Of a stretch of 64,000 nt of DNA, positions 24,670-33,788 are shown piece by piece. Location: the NCBI GenBank assembly GCA_910579995.1, contig CAJTWH010000012.1, positions 24,922-88,921 on the forward strand, given 5' to 3'. The position numbers and the translations under genes were made by a program. Within the stretch, counting starts at the first letter, position 1, and the number at the start of each line of letters is the position of its first letter. The notes below the pieces were generated by a model. That model did no database searches and was not told where the DNA came from. It saw only the letters and a program-made list of their open reading frames with translations. Source of the stretch: an uncultured Muribaculaceae bacterium (GTDB taxonomy: Bacteria > Bacteroidota > Bacteroidia > Bacteroidales > Muribaculaceae).

Positions 24670-27390
24670 ATGGAAGAAAAGAAACTCTTTTTGCTCGACG
24701 CCTACGCGCTGATCTACCGTGCCTACTATGCCCTGCTGCGCTCTCCGCGAGTGACATCGGCCGGCTTCAACACCTCGGCGATTTTCGGCTTTGTAAATAC
24801 TCTCGACGACCTCCTCAAGAAGGAGAATCCCGGATATATCGCCGTGTGCTTCGATCCTGCCCACGGCCATACTTTCCGCCATGAGCAATACCCCGAATAC
24901 AAGGCCGGACGCGACAAACAACCCGAAGACATCACTCTGGCCATACCATACATCAAGGATATCCTCAAGGCCTACCGAATACCGGTGGTAGAGGTCGAGG
25001 GATATGAGGCCGACGATGTGATAGGCACACTCTCGCGACGCGCCTGCGAAGAAGGGTTCACCACATACATGATGACGCCCGACAAGGACTACGGCCAGCT
25101 CGTCACCGACTGCGTGTTCATGTACCGCCCGGCCATCAAAGGTCAGGGCTTCGAGATCCGCGGCCCCGAGCAGGTGTGCGAGCGCTATGGCATTTCCTCG
25201 CCGCGTCAGGTAATAGACCTGCTTGCACTCGAGGGCGACGCCTCCGACAATGTGCCCGGCTGCCCCGGTGTGGGAGAGAAGACGGCGGCTAAACTCATCG
25301 CCGAGTTCGGCTCGGTAGAGAATCTTCTCGACAATACCGACAAGCTCAAAGGCGCGCTGCAGAAAAAAATAGTAGACAACGCCGGGCAGATACGCATGTC
25401 GAAAGAGCTCGTCACCATCATCACCGACGTTCCCACCGACATCACCCCCGAGTCGCTGCGCCGTCAGGAACCCGACACCAAAGCCCTTATCGCCATCTAT
25501 AAGGAGCTCGAATTCAAATCTTTCATCACACGCCTCGAAGTACAGCCAGAGCCGGAGCCATCGTTCGGCGGCCTTTTCGACCTTATCGAAGAACCTGCGC
25601 CCGCCCCGGCGCAAGCCGTTGAGATAAAGGCACTTGAGCTTAATACGCCGGCCGAGGTAAGCGACTTCCTCGAGGGCGCGCTCAAAGCCGGCACAGTAGG
25701 CATAGCCCTCAACAGTGTCGGCGCCGAAGCCATGACAGCCACGGCCTACGGCATGGCATTGGCATATTACACACCCGCAAGCGACTCGCCCCGCGCGGCA
25801 TACATCGACTTCGCCGACATACCCGACTACAAGCAATATATCGCGCCGCTGACATCATCGCCGGCGGTGACGCTCTGCGGCAGCGACATCAAGCGCGACA
25901 TGCTCATATTCAGGCGCTTGGGTATGCCTTTCGAGGGCGCACGCTGGTTCGATACCTCTGTGGCCCACTACCTCTGCCAGCCCGAGCAGAAACACGACCT
26001 CGCCACCTTGGCAATGACATATCTCGGCCTGCGCACCTACGACTATGAGCGCCCCGGCGACCGCACATCGGCGCCCCTCGACCCCGTCGAGGCCATGACG
26101 ACAGTCGCAGCTGCCTGCCTGCGCCTCAAACCGCTGCTGCTCAAGGAAGTGGAGGAGCGCGGACAGATGTCGCTGCTCGAAAATGTAGAAATGCCACTGG
26201 TGGCAGTACTCGCCGACATGGAATGGCAGGGCGCGCGCATAGACGTGGCCGAGCTGCGGCGCTTGTCGGAGCAGCTCACCGGACGCCTCCACAAACTCGA
26301 GGAAGAAGCCTACGAGATTGCCGGACGCAAGTTCAACGTCGGTTCGCCGTCGCAGGTTGGGCAGATTCTATTCGACGAAATGCAAATCGACCCCAAGGCC
26401 CGCAAGACAAAAGGCGGAGCATGGTCTACAGCCGAAGATGTGCTCGAAAAGTACGCGGCCACGGTGCCTTTGGTGCAGAAGATTCTCGACATACGCGGTC
26501 TCAAGAAACTCCTCGCCACATATATCGACGCTCTTCCGAAACTTATCAACCCCGCCGACGGCAAGCTGCATACCACTTATAATCAGACAGTCACCGCCAC
26601 GGGTCGCCTCTCATCCACCAACCCCAACCTGCAGAATATACCCATCCGCAGCGCCGATGGCCGCGACATTCGCCGTGCTTTCATCGCCGACCCGGGTTGC
26701 CTGCTCCTGAGCGCCGACTACTCGCAGATAGAGCTGCGCCTTATGGCCGACCTCAGCGGAGACCCCACGATGATTGAGGCCTTCCTCTCCGACGCCGACA
26801 TCCACCGCGCCACCGCCGCAAAGATCTACCACGAGAATATCGAGGACGTCACCGACACCCAGCGCCGCAATGCCAAGACCGCCAATTTCGGCATTATCTA
26901 CGGCATATCGGCTTTTGGCTTGAGCGAACGTCTCGGCATACCTCGCAGCGAGGCCAAAGAGCTCATCGAAGGCTACTTGGCCACTTATCCGCGCGTGGCA
27001 CAATATATGCAGGAATCAATAGAGCGGGCACGCACCGACGGCTTCGTGAGCACAATCATGGGACGTCGCCGCTATCTGCCCGACATCACCTCGCGCAGCA
27101 ACACCGTGCGCGCCTACGCCGAGCGAAACGCCATCAACGCCCCCTTGCAGGGCTCGGCAGCCGACATCATCAAGGTGGCAATGGTGCGTATCGACGCCGA
27201 GATACGCCGCCGACGCCTCAAATCGCGCATGATACTGCAAGTACACGATGAGTTGATTTTCAACGTCGTAGAGGGCGAATTAGCTGAAATGCAGCAGCTC
27301 GTAGTCGAAGGTATGGAGAATGCCTACCATGGCCGCGTGCCGCTTACTGCTGCCGCCGGAGTTGCCGACAACTGGCTCGACGCCCATTAA
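24670..27390 (+). CDS. polA: DNA polymerase I
   Basis: 906 aa. Residues 1-290: 5'-3' exonuclease (FLLDAYALIYRAYYAL, EGYEADDVIGTL, LLALEGDASDNVPG). Residues about 320-500: the 3'-5' exonuclease fold, but the catalytic D-x-E is replaced by GIALNS (about 340-345), so proofreading is probably lost, as in Taq or Bacillus Pol I. Residues about 530-906: polymerase with motif A LLSADYSQIELR, O-helix RRNAKTANFGIIYG and motif C LQVHDELIF. Role: Okazaki fragment maturation and repair. The start at ATG 24670 is chosen because the upstream frame runs through the palindromic repeat. Followed after 17 bp by the muramidase gene. Confidence 0.95.
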   Translation: MEEKKLFLLDAYALIYRAYYALLRSPRVTSAGFNTSAIFGFVNTLDDLLKKENPGYIAVCFDPAHGHTFRHEQYPEYKAGRDKQPEDITLAIPYIKDILKAYRIPVVEVEGYEADDVIGTLSRRACEEGFTTYMMTPDKDYGQLVTDCVFMYRPAIKGQGFEIRGPEQVCERYGISSPRQVIDLLALEGDASDNVPGCPGVGEKTAAKLIAEFGSVENLLDNTDKLKGALQKKIVDNAGQIRMSKELVTIITDVPTDITPESLRRQEPDTKALIAIYKELEFKSFITRLEVQPEPEPSFGGLFDLIEEPAPAPAQAVEIKALELNTPAEVSDFLEGALKAGTVGIALNSVGAEAMTATAYGMALAYYTPASDSPRAAYIDFADIPDYKQYIAPLTSSPAVTLCGSDIKRDMLIFRRLGMPFEGARWFDTSVAHYLCQPEQKHDLATLAMTYLGLRTYDYERPGDRTSAPLDPVEAMTTVAAACLRLKPLLLKEVEERGQMSLLENVEMPLVAVLADMEWQGARIDVAELRRLSEQLTGRLHKLEEEAYEIAGRKFNVGSPSQVGQILFDEMQIDPKARKTKGGAWSTAEDVLEKYAATVPLVQKILDIRGLKKLLATYIDALPKLINPADGKLHTTYNQTVTATGRLSSTNPNLQNIPIRSADGRDIRRAFIADPGCLLLSADYSQIELRLMADLSGDPTMIEAFLSDADIHRATAAKIYHENIEDVTDTQRRNAKTANFGIIYGISAFGLSERLGIPRSEAKELIEGYLATYPRVAQYMQESIERARTDGFVSTIMGRRRYLPDITSRSNTVRAYAERNAINAPLQGSAADIIKVAMVRIDAEIRRRRLKSRMILQVHDELIFNVVEGELAEMQQLVVEGMENAYHGRVPLTAAAGVADNWLDAH

Positions 27391-27407
27391 TTATAAAGTT
27401 CAATACC

Positions 27408-28574
27408 ATGAAATACAAGCACATCATAATATCACTTCTATTTGCCGTAATATCTCTGTGCGCCGCGGCCGAAGTGACGGTAGGGGCGGCACAGACCGAC
27501 CGCTATCTTCCGCTACTCAAGGGCAAGCGTGTGGCGCTTTTCTCAAACCACACCGGCATGGTGGGCGACCGCCACACGGTTGACCTCATGCTCGGCGGCG
27601 GAGTGAATGTGACCACCCTCTTCTCGCCTGAACACGGCTTCCGCGGCACTGCCGACGCCGGCGAACACGTAGCCAGCGGCGTCGACGGTCCTACGGGCCT
27701 GCCGATAGCCTCGCTCTACGAGGGCAAAGGCAAGCGCATGCCGGCAAAAGAGGTGATGGACAAATTCGATGTCTTGGTGGTTGATATTCAGGATGTAGGC
27801 CTGCGCTATTACACCTACTACTGCACCATGATCGACCTCATGAACGCAGCCGCGGCCTACGGCAAGGATGTGATAGTGCTCGACCGCCCCAACCCCAACG
27901 GCATGACCGTCGACGGCCCCATACTCGACATGAAATATGCCTCGGGGGTCGGACGTCTGCCCATACCCGTCGTGCATGGCATGACCCTCGGCGAGCTCGC
28001 TCTTATGGCCAACGGCGAGGGATGGCTCAAAGACGGCGCCAAAGTGCCGCTGACGGTGATTCCATGCCTCGGCTACACACATCAGACCCGCTACCGCCTG
28101 CCCATAGCGCCGTCGCCCAACCTGCGCGACATGACCGCAATCTACCTCTATCCGTCTACCTGCTACTTCGAGGCGACCCCCGTGAGCCTTGGCCGCGGCA
28201 CCGACAAGCCGTTTAAAATCTACGGCCATCCCGCCATGAAAGGGCGCAGCTACTCCTTCACCCCACGCAGCATGCCCGGAGCAAAGACGCCTCCGCAGCA
28301 AGACAAGCTCTGCCACGGCGTAGACCTCAGCAGTATCAGCGACGACGAGGCAATCGCACAAGGCATTAACCTCGAGTATCTTATCGACGCCTACCGCGAC
28401 CTCGGCATGGGCGACAAATTTTTCCGCAACTTCTTCGAGCTCCTAATAGGCCGCGGCGACATCCGCGCCATGATAGAGCAAGGCAAGAGCGCCGCCGAAA
28501 TCAAAGCCACTTGGGCCGCCGACGTAGAAAACTTCAAAAAACAACGCCGCCCCTACCTTTTATATAAGGAATAA
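27408..28574 (+). CDS. namZ: DUF1343 / NamZ-type exo-beta-N-acetylmuramidase, exported
   Basis: 388 aa with signal peptide (residues 1-21, LFAVISLCAAAEV). The mature part carries the DUF1343 hallmarks VALFSNHTGMVG, TTLFSPEHGFRG, VVDIQDVGLRYYTYY and YFEATPVSLGRGT. NamZ of Bacillus and Tannerella releases terminal MurNAc from peptidoglycan fragments. With the downstream SSS transporter and WYL regulator this suggests scavenging of MurNAc or muropeptide sugars; transport substrate is inferred from position only. Gene spacing to the transporter is 2 bp. Confidence 0.85.
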   Translation: MKYKHIIISLLFAVISLCAAAEVTVGAAQTDRYLPLLKGKRVALFSNHTGMVGDRHTVDLMLGGGVNVTTLFSPEHGFRGTADAGEHVASGVDGPTGLPIASLYEGKGKRMPAKEVMDKFDVLVVDIQDVGLRYYTYYCTMIDLMNAAAAYGKDVIVLDRPNPNGMTVDGPILDMKYASGVGRLPIPVVHGMTLGELALMANGEGWLKDGAKVPLTVIPCLGYTHQTRYRLPIAPSPNLRDMTAIYLYPSTCYFEATPVSLGRGTDKPFKIYGHPAMKGRSYSFTPRSMPGAKTPPQQDKLCHGVDLSSISDDEAIAQGINLEYLIDAYRDLGMGDKFFRNFFELLIGRGDIRAMIEQGKSAAEIKATWAADVENFKKQRRPYLLYKE

Positions 28575-28576
28575 TC

Positions 28577-30037
28577 ATGTCACAATCACTGATAGTCATC
28601 ATCGTCATAGCGGCTTATTTCGCGCTGCTGATGACAGTGTCGTATTTTGCCGGACGCGGCAGCGACAACTCCACATTCTTCACCGGCAAGCGGCAGGCTC
28701 CGTGGGCATTGGTGGCATTCGCCATGATAGGCGCGGCCATCTCTGGCGTGACTTTCATCAGCGTGCCCGGCATGGTGGTGGGCAAAGGCTATGCCTACCT
28801 GCAGATGGTGCTCGGATTCATTGTCGGATATATGGCGATAGCTTTTGTGCTCGTGCCGGTATTCTATAAAAAGAAACTGATATCCATCTACGGCTATCTC
28901 GAAGAGCGCTTCGGCACCAAGACCTACCGCACCGGAGCATGGTTTTTCTTCATCTCCAAAATGCTCGGGGCGGCGGTGCGCTTCTTCGTGGTATGCGCCG
29001 TGCTGCAGCTCTTGGTGTTCTCGCCGCTGCATATACCCTTTGTTTTCAATGTGATAGTCACCATTGCCCTTATATGGCTGTATACGGTGCAGGGCGGCGT
29101 GAAGACCCTGATATGGACCGACACCATCAAGAGTTTCTGCCTCATCATGTCGGTGATTCTCTGTATCTACTTCGTGGCCACCAATATGGGGCTTAGCTTC
29201 GGCGAGCTCGGCAGCGCCATCGCCGACCACCCCACCTCGCGCATGTTTTTCTTCGACAACCCCAAGGAGGGCACTTATTTCTGGAAACAATTCCTCGCCG
29301 GCGTATTCATGGCCATCGCCACCAACGGCCTCGACCAAGACATGATGCAGCGCAACCTCGCCTGCCGCGACAGCCGTCAGAGCCAGAAAAACATGATTGT
29401 GAGCGGCATAACGCAATTTTTTGTCATAGCTCTCTTCCTCTTGCTCGGTACGGTGCTCGTGATGTTCCTGTCCCATAAAGGCATAGCCATTCCCGAAAAG
29501 ACCGACGAACTCTTCGGCATGGTGGCGCAGCACCCCGACGTGCCTGTGATAGTGCTCATTCTCTTCGTGTTAGGCCTCATCTCTGCCGCCTACTCAGCTG
29601 CAGGCTCCGCCCTGACCTCACTCACGACCTCTTATACCGTCGATATCCTCGGCGCGCACCGCAGCGCCGACGACCGCCGCCTCACCCGCACACGCAAGGC
29701 CGTGCATTTAGGCATGTCGGTGCTGATGGGCTTGGTAATCATCGCATTCTATTATCTGAGCGACCAAGACGCCATATCAGCCGTATATACCTTGGCCTCA
29801 TACACTTACGGCCCCATCCTCGGCCTCTTTGTCTACGGCCTCTTCTGGAGCAAACCGGTGCGCGACCGCCTCGTGCCGGCCGTATGCGTTGCTGCGCCGG
29901 CTCTGTCGTGGTGCCTGCAGTGGGCGCTGAAAGAGCTCTTCGGCTACGAGACGAGCTTCGAACTCTTGATTATCAACGCCTTGATTACCGTAGCCGGGCT
30001 GCGTCTGCTTTCTGTCGGCGTAAAAAAATCCAACTGA
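28577..30037 (+). CDS. Sodium:solute symporter (SSS family)
   Basis: 486 aa, about 13 hydrophobic segments. SSS landmarks: GRGSDNSTFFTGKRQAPW after TM1, a FISVPGMVVGKGYAYLQM segment, and GLISAAYSAAGSALTSLTT (TM8 region with the Na2-site serines/threonines). The GYLEERFG motif after the third helix is typical of the sugar/sialic-acid-type branch. Positioned between a NamZ muramidase and a WYL regulator, so amino-sugar uptake is a reasonable inference. Stop overlaps the next start (TGATG). Confidence 0.88.
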   Translation: MSQSLIVIIVIAAYFALLMTVSYFAGRGSDNSTFFTGKRQAPWALVAFAMIGAAISGVTFISVPGMVVGKGYAYLQMVLGFIVGYMAIAFVLVPVFYKKKLISIYGYLEERFGTKTYRTGAWFFFISKMLGAAVRFFVVCAVLQLLVFSPLHIPFVFNVIVTIALIWLYTVQGGVKTLIWTDTIKSFCLIMSVILCIYFVATNMGLSFGELGSAIADHPTSRMFFFDNPKEGTYFWKQFLAGVFMAIATNGLDQDMMQRNLACRDSRQSQKNMIVSGITQFFVIALFLLLGTVLVMFLSHKGIAIPEKTDELFGMVAQHPDVPVIVLILFVLGLISAAYSAAGSALTSLTTSYTVDILGAHRSADDRRLTRTRKAVHLGMSVLMGLVIIAFYYLSDQDAISAVYTLASYTYGPILGLFVYGLFWSKPVRDRLVPAVCVAAPALSWCLQWALKELFGYETSFELLIINALITVAGLRLLSVGVKKSN

Positions 30038-30924
30038 TGGCACACGACCTCTTCAACCGCTATCTCTGGCTCGTAGACACCATACGCCGCTACGGACGCA
30101 TTACCCGCGCCGACATCGACGAGCTGTGGCGCCGCTCGCAGTTCTCGAAGGGCGATCCTCTGCCGCGCCGCACTTTCTGCAACTACCGCGAGGCGGCGCA
30201 GGAGCTATTCAAAATCGACATCAAGTGCGACCCCGTCACTTTCGAGTATTATATCGACGAAGACGGTGGCGAGGCCGTAACCGAATGGCTGCTCAACGCC
30301 GCCGCCACTCACGAGGTCATAAGCCAGTCGCGCGATATGGCCGACCGTATTTTTGTGGAGGATGTGCCATCGGCCCGCGAGTTTCTCGCTCCGGTGATCG
30401 ACGCCCTGCGCAACCACCGCAGAGTGCAGTTTACCTACCTGCCCTTCTACCGCACCGTGCCTACCACCGGCATTGTGCTTGAGCCATATTTCGTGAAGCT
30501 CTTCCGCCAGCGCTGGTATGTGGTGGGGCGGCATGTAGAGCAGAAGCGTATCAAAACCTACGCTCTCGACCGTATCACCGGTCTGCGCCTCCTGCCCGAG
30601 ACCTTCCGCCCCGACCCCTCGTTCGACGCCGCCCAATACATCGCCAACTCTTTCGGCATTGTAGTGAGCGCAACTCCTGTGCGCAACGTAGCGCTCAAGG
30701 TCGACGCCCGGCTTGCCAAATACTTCCGCGCGCTCCCACTCCATTCTTCACAGGAAGAATTTATCCACGATGAATACTCGATCTTCCACTACCGTCTGCG
30801 CGTGAGCCTCGACCTTGTGGAAGAGATACTCAAATACGGCGCCCGCATAGAGGTGCTCTCCCCTCCCGAGCTCCGCACTATGGTAGCCGACGAGCTCGCC
30901 CGCGCCGCAGCCCTATATCAGTGA
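30037..30924 (+). CDS. WYL domain transcriptional regulator
   Basis: 295 aa. N-terminal helix-turn-helix (residues about 8-60; YGRITRADIDELWRRS ... RTFCNYREA) and central WYL domain (about 110-230; RRVQFTYLPFYRT, RQRWYVVGRHVEQKR, KTYALDRITGL). WYL domains sense ligands, often nucleotides or metabolites, to control DNA binding. Coupled to the transporter gene by a 1-bp overlap, so it probably regulates the muramidase-transporter genes or polA-distal transcription; this is inference. C-terminal WCX-like part follows. Confidence 0.85.
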   Translation: MAHDLFNRYLWLVDTIRRYGRITRADIDELWRRSQFSKGDPLPRRTFCNYREAAQELFKIDIKCDPVTFEYYIDEDGGEAVTEWLLNAAATHEVISQSRDMADRIFVEDVPSAREFLAPVIDALRNHRRVQFTYLPFYRTVPTTGIVLEPYFVKLFRQRWYVVGRHVEQKRIKTYALDRITGLRLLPETFRPDPSFDAAQYIANSFGIVVSATPVRNVALKVDARLAKYFRALPLHSSQEEFIHDEYSIFHYRLRVSLDLVEEILKYGARIEVLSPPELRTMVADELARAAALYQ

Positions 30925-31037
30925 TGGTTGGTGGGCGGTGGTGAGTGAGCTGCGGGTTAGCGCTGCTTGGTCGGTTTCGTTACCGGCGCGAGTGCAACTC
31001 GCGTTTATTCTGCCCACAACCCACCAACCACTCACCC
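30925..31037. repeat. Intergenic palindrome family member between WYL regulator and LOG genes
   Basis: Left arm GGTTGGTGGGCGGTGG, centre TTTCGTTACCGG followed by hairpin CGCGAGT-GCA-ACTCGCG (30987-31003), right arm CTGCCCACAACCCACCAACC. Near-copy of 24496-24640; a shorter relative of the centre is at 63887-63903. Confidence 0.6.
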
Positions 31038-31057
31038 AATATACCGATATTTTTTTG

Positions 31058-31065
31058 TAATTTTG
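31058..31065 (+). promoter_or_regulatory. -7 box immediately before the LOG gene
   Basis: TAATTTTG ends 4 bases before ATG 31070. No TTTG at -33 is visible. If used, the mRNA would be leaderless; the same spacing is seen at 42455, 44366 and 57558. Confidence 0.5.
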
Positions 31066-31069
31066 CAGG

Positions 31070-31663
31070 ATGAAAGCGAATAACGAAACAGACGAGGTTT
31101 GCGTGACGGTCTATTGCGGATCGTCGGCTCATCTTGCCCCCATATATCTTGAAAGCGCCGCCTTGCTGGGCCGCATGCTCGCCGAGCGCGGTGCCACATT
31201 GGTGTCAGGTGCCGGCCGCAGCGGCCTTATGGCTGCCGTGGCCGACGGAGCTATCGCCGCCGGAGGACGCACCATCGGCGTCATACCCCAATTTATGGTT
31301 GACCGCGGCTGGAACCACACCGGCATGGCCGAACTCGAAATCGTGCCCGACATGCACACCCGCAAGAAACGCATGGCAGAGCTTGCCCACGGCTGCATAG
31401 CCCTTCCCGGCGGTGTGGGCACATTTGAAGAACTGATGGAGATCATCACATGGCGCCAGCTCGGCCTCTACCACGGCAACATCGTCATTCTCAACCTCAA
31501 CAACTACTACGCACCTCTGCTGTCGATGTTTGAGCAAGGCATACAGGAAGGCTTCATGCCTGCCGACCACTACCGTCTATTCAAGGTAGCCTCGTCGGTA
31601 GAAGAGGCCGTAGACTACGCCCTTGCCTCAGACACCGACGTAAAGGTATCTAATAAATTCTGA
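31070..31663 (+). CDS. LOG family protein (TIGR00730, nucleotide 5'-monophosphate phosphoribohydrolase-like)
   Basis: 197 aa Rossmann-fold enzyme. The catalytic signature PGGVGTFEELMEI and the phosphate-binding SGAGRSGLMAAVADGA are both clear; an arginine in RKKRMAEL completes the site. LOG-type enzymes hydrolyse N6-modified or ordinary nucleoside 5'-monophosphates to base plus ribose-5-phosphate. Bacterial physiological role is usually nucleotide salvage. The stop is 1 bp before the DUF4271 gene, so they are probably co-transcribed. Confidence 0.88.
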   Translation: MKANNETDEVCVTVYCGSSAHLAPIYLESAALLGRMLAERGATLVSGAGRSGLMAAVADGAIAAGGRTIGVIPQFMVDRGWNHTGMAELEIVPDMHTRKKRMAELAHGCIALPGGVGTFEELMEIITWRQLGLYHGNIVILNLNNYYAPLLSMFEQGIQEGFMPADHYRLFKVASSVEEAVDYALASDTDVKVSNKF

Positions 31664-31664
31664 C

Positions 31665-32591
31665 ATGCCGGCCGACAGCCTTATCCACCAACCCGTAATC
31701 CCGCCTGTAGAGCCGGTATCCTTCGAGCCGCCGCACGATGCAAGCCAGATGTATAGCCAAGGTATCAGCACCGTGCTTGTCGACAGCATAGCCCGTGATA
31801 CCATCTCCGGCCGCATACCCCATTTCATCCCCGTTGCCGAGGCCGACAGCCTGCGCTCCGAAGCTTTCGTCGACAGCCTCGATGAAGCCCGCATACCTGA
31901 GATTCCCTCGGGCGTGAGCGAAGGAATAGCCCCGATAGGCATGCCGGCCACCTACGTAAACTCCACCCCCTTGGCAGCCCTGCTGATGACGACTCTTGTG
32001 CTCGCCGCCCTCAACTCGGGCTCTCTGCTGCGAGCTCTCAAAGCCTACCGTGCCGAGCTGTGGAGCGTCCGCAGGCGACACAACGTCTTCGACGACGAGC
32101 ACCGTGTGCCCGGCTACATAGCCGGCGTGCTGGCATTGATATTCGTGGTATTCGGCGGCGTGGTGCTCTATAACCTCCACGGCGTGCCGGCTGTGCCTAC
32201 ATTCGCAGGCGCCGCAGCCTCTATGGGCTTGTTGGGCGTATACTACATCTTCCAGCGCTGTGCCTACTGGCTCTTGGGCTACACATTCACTACGCCCGAA
32301 GGACGCCGGCGCTGGCTCGGAGGTTTCGCCGCCACCCAAGCCTATACAGGGCTTGCACTGGTGATTCCGGCCATGCTGCTCATATTCGAGCCCTCATGGC
32401 ACTCTACACTTATAATTATCTCATTAACAATATATTTTGCTGCAAGGCTACTGTTTATAGCAAAAGGTTTTAGAATTTTTTACCAAAATTTTTGGTCTTT
32501 GCTTTATTTTATTTTGTACCTTTGCACTTTAGAAATTTTGCCGATGCTTCTGATTTACTATCTGTCAGGCCTTCTGACAGCAGTCTTATAA
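31665..32591 (+). CDS. DUF4271 membrane protein
   Basis: 308 aa. A polar N-terminal part (residues 1-95, Asp/Ser/Pro-rich) is followed by about seven hydrophobic segments from residue 100 to the end. This arrangement and its place directly upstream of hemD match DUF4271 proteins of Bacteroidales. Function unknown. The last about 50 codons become very AT-rich and contain the predicted hemD promoter (32491-32524), explaining the local composition change. Confidence 0.8.
   Translation: MPADSLIHQPVIPPVEPVSFEPPHDASQMYSQGISTVLVDSIARDTISGRIPHFIPVAEADSLRSEAFVDSLDEARIPEIPSGVSEGIAPIGMPATYVNSTPLAALLMTTLVLAALNSGSLLRALKAYRAELWSVRRRHNVFDDEHRVPGYIAGVLALIFVVFGGVVLYNLHGVPAVPTFAGAAASMGLLGVYYIFQRCAYWLLGYTFTTPEGRRRWLGGFAATQAYTGLALVIPAMLLIFEPSWHSTLIIISLTIYFAARLLFIAKGFRIFYQNFWSLLYFILYLCTLEILPMLLIYYLSGLLTAVL
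32491..32524 (+). promoter_or_regulatory. Promoter for hemD-rnpA inside the end of the DUF4271 gene
   Basis: TTTG (32491-32494), 22-bp spacer, -7 TACCTTTG (32517-32524). Spacing is slightly long. It lies within the DUF4271 coding end and would give a leader of about 105 nt before hemD. Confidence 0.5.
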
Positions 32592-32637
32592 GAGCACCGG
32601 CCATTGTAGCAGCAACCACTTTATAGTACACTCGAGA

Positions 32638-33387
32638 GTGAAAATCAAGAAGATACTTGTATCCCAGCCTAAGCCGACGACCGACAAGTCGCCGTACTTC
32701 GACATTGCTCAGAAGCACGATGTAGAGCTGGTATTTCGTCCTTTCATCAAGGTCGAAGGGCTTTCTGCAAAAGAATTTCGTCAGCAGAAAGTCAATATTC
32801 CCGATTTTACGGCCATTGTATTCACTGCCCGCACGGCAGTCGACCATTTCTTCCGTCTTTGCGAGGAAATGCGAATCTCCATACCGATGACCCTGAAATA
32901 TTTCTGCACCAGTGAAACCATCGCCAACTATCTGCAGAAATACATCGTATACCGCAAGCGTAAAATCTTTGCCTCTCCCACAGGCAAACTCGCCGACCTC
33001 TTGCCGGCAATGCAGAAACACAAGACAGAGAACTTCCTCATCGTAGTGAGCGATGTCAACAACGGCTCTGAGAGCGCCCTGCTCGCGGCCAACAAGCTCA
33101 ATGTGTCGCAGGCGGCGATGTACCGCACCGTGAGCAACGACTTCGGTCCCGACGAGGCTTTCGACTACGACATGCTCGTGTTCTTCAGCCCCCAAGGCAT
33201 TGAGTCTCTGCTCAAAAACTTCCCCGACTTCGAGCAAGGCGACATACGTATCGCCGCCTTCGGCCCGGCCACGGTAAAAGCCGTGCAAGACGCCGGCCTG
33301 CGCCTCGACATCGAAGCCCCCTCGCCCAAGGCTCCCTCGATGACTTCGGCCATCGACCTCTATCTGAGCGAACAGCAAGAAGAGTGA
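32638..33387 (+). CDS. hemD: Uroporphyrinogen-III synthase
   Basis: 249 aa, two-lobed HemD fold. The start is GTG 32638 (protein MKIKKILVSQPKPTTDKSPY), the conserved N-terminus of Bacteroidales HemD. Other features: FRPFIKVEGLSAKEF, VFTARTAVDHFF and the C-terminal lobe FFSPQGIESLL, IAAFGPATVKAV. It cyclises hydroxymethylbilane to uroporphyrinogen III. Overlaps rnpA by 4 bp (GTGA). Confidence 0.88.
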   Translation: MKIKKILVSQPKPTTDKSPYFDIAQKHDVELVFRPFIKVEGLSAKEFRQQKVNIPDFTAIVFTARTAVDHFFRLCEEMRISIPMTLKYFCTSETIANYLQKYIVYRKRKIFASPTGKLADLLPAMQKHKTENFLIVVSDVNNGSESALLAANKLNVSQAAMYRTVSNDFGPDEAFDYDMLVFFSPQGIESLLKNFPDFEQGDIRIAAFGPATVKAVQDAGLRLDIEAPSPKAPSMTSAIDLYLSEQQEE

Positions 33388-33788
33388 AGCAATACGGCCT
33401 CTACAAGAAACAGAAACTTTGCTCCGCCACTGCCATCGACATGCTCTTCGGCAGTGGTGGCGCTGAGTTTTCGCGCCTTGCCTACCCGCTCAGGGCTGTG
33501 GCCCGGCGCAACGATGGCCGACGCTCCGACTCCCCGGTCGCTTTTCTTATAAGCGTGCCTAAAAAACGCCTCCACCATGCCGTTGACCGCGTGAAAATGC
33601 GCCGCCGCATACGCGAGGCATTCCGACTCAACCATCAGCGCTTCACATTGCCCGAGGGCTGCCGCGTTGACCTTGCATTCATATATGTGGGCAACAAACT
33701 CATGCACTACCAAGCCACCGAGCGCGCGATGTGCCGTATACTCGAGGCTCTGCAGCAACACTATGCACCTGATAGCCAAGAGTCTTAG
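33384..33788 (+). CDS. rnpA: Ribonuclease P protein component
   Basis: 134 aa, GTG start. The RNR-type RNA-binding motif is visible as KKRLHHAVDRVKMRRRIREAF (arginine-rich helix; 19 key residues around Arg72-Arg78), after a SPVAFLISVPK strand. It assists the RNA subunit in tRNA 5' processing. In most bacteria rnpA follows rpmH; here it follows hemD, as in other Bacteroidales. Its 3' end overlaps yidD by 26 bp. Confidence 0.9.
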   Translation: MKQYGLYKKQKLCSATAIDMLFGSGGAEFSRLAYPLRAVARRNDGRRSDSPVAFLISVPKKRLHHAVDRVKMRRRIREAFRLNHQRFTLPEGCRVDLAFIYVGNKLMHYQATERAMCRILEALQQHYAPDSQES

